The translations under genes were made by a program, and so were the position numbers. The notes below the pieces were generated by a model. That model was not told where the DNA came from. It worked only from the letters and a program-made list of their open reading frames with translations, and did not search any database. A stretch of DNA of 16,811 nt from JBBRMQ01 sp038230775 (GTDB lineage Bacteria; Acidobacteriota; Thermoanaerobaculia; Gp7-AA8): positions 1 through 16,811 of the forward strand of contig JBBRMQ010000073.1 in the NCBI GenBank assembly GCA_038230775.1. The letters are read 5' to 3'. Shown one piece after another: positions 14,863 to 16,811 of the stretch; the first letter of the stretch is position 1, and every line of letters begins with the position of its first letter.

Positions 14863-14910
14863 GGACTGCGAACTGAGCCGCCTCAGTCCTCAGTCCTCAG
14901 TCCACAGTCC
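14856..14910 (+). repeat. Heptad-repeat hairpin spanning the E1 alpha stop codon
   Basis: Left arm 14856-14877 and right arm 14882-14903 are reverse complements at 20 of 22 positions, with a 4-nt loop (CCGC). The right arm contains TCAGTCC units at 14883, 14890 and 14897, followed by ACAGTCC at 14904-14910. The left arm includes the E1 alpha stop codon. The structure ends 11 nt before the E1 beta ATG. It is the same heptad as at 1211-1244. In mRNA it would be a strong stem in the middle of the operon. Confidence 0.85.
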
Positions 14911-14914
14911 TCCT

Positions 14915-15886
14915 ATGGAAACGACCTACATCGACGCGATTACGCAGGCCATGTCCGAGGAGATGGCGCGCGACGAGCGGGTGTTTCTGATCGGCGAGGA
15001 CGTCGGCGCCTACGGCGGCGCTTTCCGAACGAGCGGCGGCCTGATCGAGAAGTTCGGAGCGGGTCGCGTGATCGACACGCCGATTTCTGAGATCGCCATC
15101 ATCGGTGCGGCGTCCGGCGCTGCGATCATGGGCATGCGGCCGATTGCCGAGATGCAGTTCATTGACTTCATCACGTGCGGCTACGACATGCTCGTGAACT
15201 TCACGGCCACCAATCGCTATCTGTACGGCCGCGATTGTCCGATCGTCATTCGCGGTCCTGCCGGCGCGGGAACGCACGGCGGTCCATTTCATTCGCTCAG
15301 CCCTGAGGCCATGTTCATGAACCGGCCGGGATTGAAGATCGTCTCACCCGGCACCGCGTACGACGCGAAGGGATTGCTCAAGGCCGCGATCCGCGACGAT
15401 GATCCCGTCCTCTACATCGAGCACAAGTTCCTGTACCGCCGCATCAAGGAAGATCTTCCGACCGAGGACTACGTCGTGCCCATCGGGAAGGCAAACGTCC
15501 GGCGCAAGGGCAAGGACCTCACGATCATCACCTGGGGCGCAATGATCTATGTCGCCGACGACGCGGCCGAAGAGCTGGCGAAAGACGGCGTCTCGGTTGA
15601 GGTCATCGATCTGCGCTCGATCATCCCGTTTGACGAAGAAGCGATCCTCGAGTCGGTCGCCAAAACAAATCGCGTAATCATCCTGCACGAGGCGCCGCTC
15701 ACCGGTGGCGCGGGCGCGGAGTTCGCCGCGCGCATCGCGGAAAAAGCATTCGACTATCTCGATGCGCCCATCAAACGCGTCGCTTCGCTCGATGTGCCGA
15801 CTCCGTACTCGCCGCCGCTCGAAGCCGCCTGGCTCCCGAACAAGGACAAGGTGATCGCCGCGGCGCGCGAGCTGCTCGCGTATTGA
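14915..15886 (+). CDS. 2-oxo acid dehydrogenase E1 component, beta subunit
   Basis: A 323-residue partner of E1 alpha. Family features are the opening TYIDAITQAMSEEMARDERV, GEDVGAYGGAF, DTPISEIAIIGAASGAAIMGMRPIAEMQF, RGPAGAGTHGGPFHS, PGLKIVSPGTAYDAKGLL and the C-terminal transketolase-like domain with EVIDLRSIIPFDEEAI and ILHEAPLTGGAGAEF. It supplies part of the ThDP site and the subunit interface. The ATG at 14915 matches the conserved family start. No Shine-Dalgarno precedes it; the bases just upstream read CCTCCT, the opposite of an RBS, because they belong to the heptad-repeat region. Initiation may depend on ribosomes arriving from E1 alpha through the hairpin. E2 is not present downstream. 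Confidence 0.94.
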   Translation: METTYIDAITQAMSEEMARDERVFLIGEDVGAYGGAFRTSGGLIEKFGAGRVIDTPISEIAIIGAASGAAIMGMRPIAEMQFIDFITCGYDMLVNFTATNRYLYGRDCPIVIRGPAGAGTHGGPFHSLSPEAMFMNRPGLKIVSPGTAYDAKGLLKAAIRDDDPVLYIEHKFLYRRIKEDLPTEDYVVPIGKANVRRKGKDLTIITWGAMIYVADDAAEELAKDGVSVEVIDLRSIIPFDEEAILESVAKTNRVIILHEAPLTGGAGAEFAARIAEKAFDYLDAPIKRVASLDVPTPYSPPLEAAWLPNKDKVIAAARELLAY

Positions 15887-15923
15887 AACCGTCGCCGCGT
15901 TCGGAGTGGCCTGAATCACGTAG

Positions 15924-16062
15924 CCCCTCACCCGGCCTTCGGCCACCCTCTCCCCGCTTCACGGGGCGAGGGACTACAAACTTCGCTCAACGCGAGCAAA
16001 GCAACCTCAGGAGTCCTTCTCCCCGCGTACGGGGAGAAGGTGCCCGAAGGGCGGATGAGGGG
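15924..16062. repeat. Large intergenic inverted repeat with nested hairpins
   Basis: Left arm 15924-15972 begins CCCCTCACCCGGCCTTCGG. Right arm 16015-16062 ends GCGGATGAGGGG and is its approximate reverse complement. Each arm has internal palindromes: GGCCTTCGGCC on the left, and CTCCCCGCGTACGGGGAG around 16019-16036 on the right. The structure fills most of the gap after E1 beta (15887-16162) and could serve as a transcription end or mRNA stabiliser. It resembles dispersed intergenic palindromes seen in many GC-rich bacteria. No coding content is supported in this gap. Confidence 0.8.
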
Positions 16063-16117
16063 ACGTTGCTGTCACCGATCGTTGTTCCGCTGACACCGTT
16101 CGACACAACTTGTGACT

Positions 16118-16137
16118 GCAGCGAGAGGACTCGCTGC
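16118..16137 (+). other. Perfect 8-bp hairpin upstream of the DUF5916-like gene
   Basis: GCAGCGAG (16118-16125), loop AGGA, then CTCGCTGC (16130-16137) form a stem 25 nt before ATG 16163. The loop holds the only Shine-Dalgarno-like AGGA in the leader, but it is too far from the ATG to serve it. If translation began at GTG 16112 instead, the hairpin would be inside the coding region. Confidence 0.45.
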
Positions 16138-16162
16138 CATCTGGCGCCGCATCGTGTCAGCC

Positions 16163-16811
16163 ATGCGATGCCTGGCCGTTCTCCTGCTCCTGTTCTACAC
16201 GCCCTGGCTGTACGCGGCCGACCTCACGATCAAGAAGCTCGAAGGCTCGATCGTTCTCGACGGAGACCTTTCCGACTCCGGCTGGCAGCACGCACTCAAG
16301 GTCGAGGACTTCGTCGAGTTTGCGAAGACCGACAACACCACCCCGCCGGTGCACACGACCGCGTGGCTTGCGTACGACGATCGCTACTTCTACGTCGCCT
16401 ACCAGAACGACGACCCGAACCCTTCCGCGATTCGCGCGCCGTTCGTCGATCGCGATCAGATCGGCGCCGACCAGGACTTCGACACGATTCTTCTCGACAC
16501 CCAGCACGATCGCCGTTCCGCGCTGGAGTTCAAGATCAATCCGCGCGGAGTGCAGGCCGACGACATCTACAACGAGAGTACCGACTCGTACGACACGGCG
16601 CCCGACTTCTATTACGAGACCGCCGCGCGCATCACGTCACAGGGATGGACGGCGGAGATGCGCATCCCGCTCTCGTCGCTTCATTATCGCGAGGCCGACA
16701 TCCAGAGCTGGGGCGTCATCCTCGTCCGCAACTACCCCCGCGATTTCCGCTATGTCATGGCTAGCAATCGCGTGCCGAAAGGACGCAGTTGCTATCTCTG
16801 CCATGCGTCCA
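16163..16811 (+). CDS. Exported DUF5916-like / CBM9-like domain protein (partial, 5' part)
   Basis: The first 216 residues of a protein that runs off the right edge. ATG 16163 opens a signal peptide (MRCLAVLLLLFYTPWLYA, cleavage near A18-A19). The mature start LTIKKLEGSIVLDGDLSDSGW is typical of the carbohydrate-binding family-9-like module found at the N-terminus of DUF5916 proteins. Later features are TTAWLAYDDRYFYVAYQNDDPNP, DQDFDTILLDTQHDRRSALEFKINPRGVQAD and WTAEMRIPLSSLHY. In full-length members a beta-barrel usually follows this module; that part is outside the window. The segment ends GRSCYLCHAS, with a CxxCH motif. An alternative GTG at 16112, in frame and open, would add 17 residues. 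No RBS is clear for either start. Confidence 0.85.
   Translation, partial: MRCLAVLLLLFYTPWLYAADLTIKKLEGSIVLDGDLSDSGWQHALKVEDFVEFAKTDNTTPPVHTTAWLAYDDRYFYVAYQNDDPNPSAIRAPFVDRDQIGADQDFDTILLDTQHDRRSALEFKINPRGVQADDIYNESTDSYDTAPDFYYETAARITSQGWTAEMRIPLSSLHYREADIQSWGVILVRNYPRDFRYVMASNRVPKGRSCYLCHAS

Noticed and set aside
14883..14910. Short direct repeats as a CRISPR array
   Set aside because: The 7-nt units are directly adjacent without spacers, and no cas genes are present.
15883..16764. Open frame of 293 codons after E1 beta
   Set aside because: It crosses the palindromic repeat and has Arg-rich shadow composition. The real gene in the region is the frame from 16163 with a signal peptide and a DUF5916-like module.

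Overview
The window is GC-rich, densely coding bacterial chromosome. The gene set suggests Acidobacteriota or a relative: a Hanks-type Ser/Thr kinase fused to TPRs, an MglA-type GTPase, DUF5916-like and NHL-type exported proteins, and an E3-E1alpha-E1beta 2-oxo acid dehydrogenase cluster. This placement is an inference from gene content only. No rRNA, tRNA, CRISPR array, transposase or phage gene was seen.

Layout. Positions 2-55 hold the tail of an unrecognised gene, followed by a 42-bp inverted repeat. On the minus strand, a stand-alone Smr-domain gene (1211-1498) precedes nadA (191-1177). Diverging from smr is an MglA-like GTPase with a long coiled-coil extension (1533-2639). It is followed on the plus strand by a lipoprotein (2681-3478), threonine synthase (3517-4623) and a membrane Ser/Thr kinase with TPRs (4630-6591). 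Next come an exported protein with a degenerate receiver-like fold (6631-7161) and an overlapping outer-membrane barrel (7158-8090). The barrel runs convergently into a minus-strand NHL-type protein (8053-8934). Then come a gene graveyard (8944-9092), a 1087-residue exported modular protein (9140-12403), lpd (12466-13863), E1 alpha (13867-14862), E1 beta (14915-15886), an intergenic palindrome, and the start of an exported DUF5916-like protein that runs off the window (16163-16811).

How the genes work together. lpd, E1 alpha and E1 beta form one transcription unit for the E3 and E1 parts of a 2-oxo acid dehydrogenase complex; no E2 gene is present here. nadA serves NAD synthesis and thrC serves threonine synthesis. 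The rest is mainly envelope and signalling: five or six exported proteins, one membrane kinase and one polarity-type GTPase.

Most notable observations. (1) A 105-bp, four-hairpin repeat is inserted in frame in the NHL-type gene, flanked by a 6-bp direct repeat; removing it restores a seamless protein. (2) A chimeric remnant at 8944-9092 carries a nearly exact copy of the lpd promoter and RBS, an internal lpd piece and the 3' end of a thrC paralogue. (3) A (TCAGTCC)n heptad repeat occurs at two gene ends, at one of which it forms a 22-bp hairpin across the E1 alpha stop codon.
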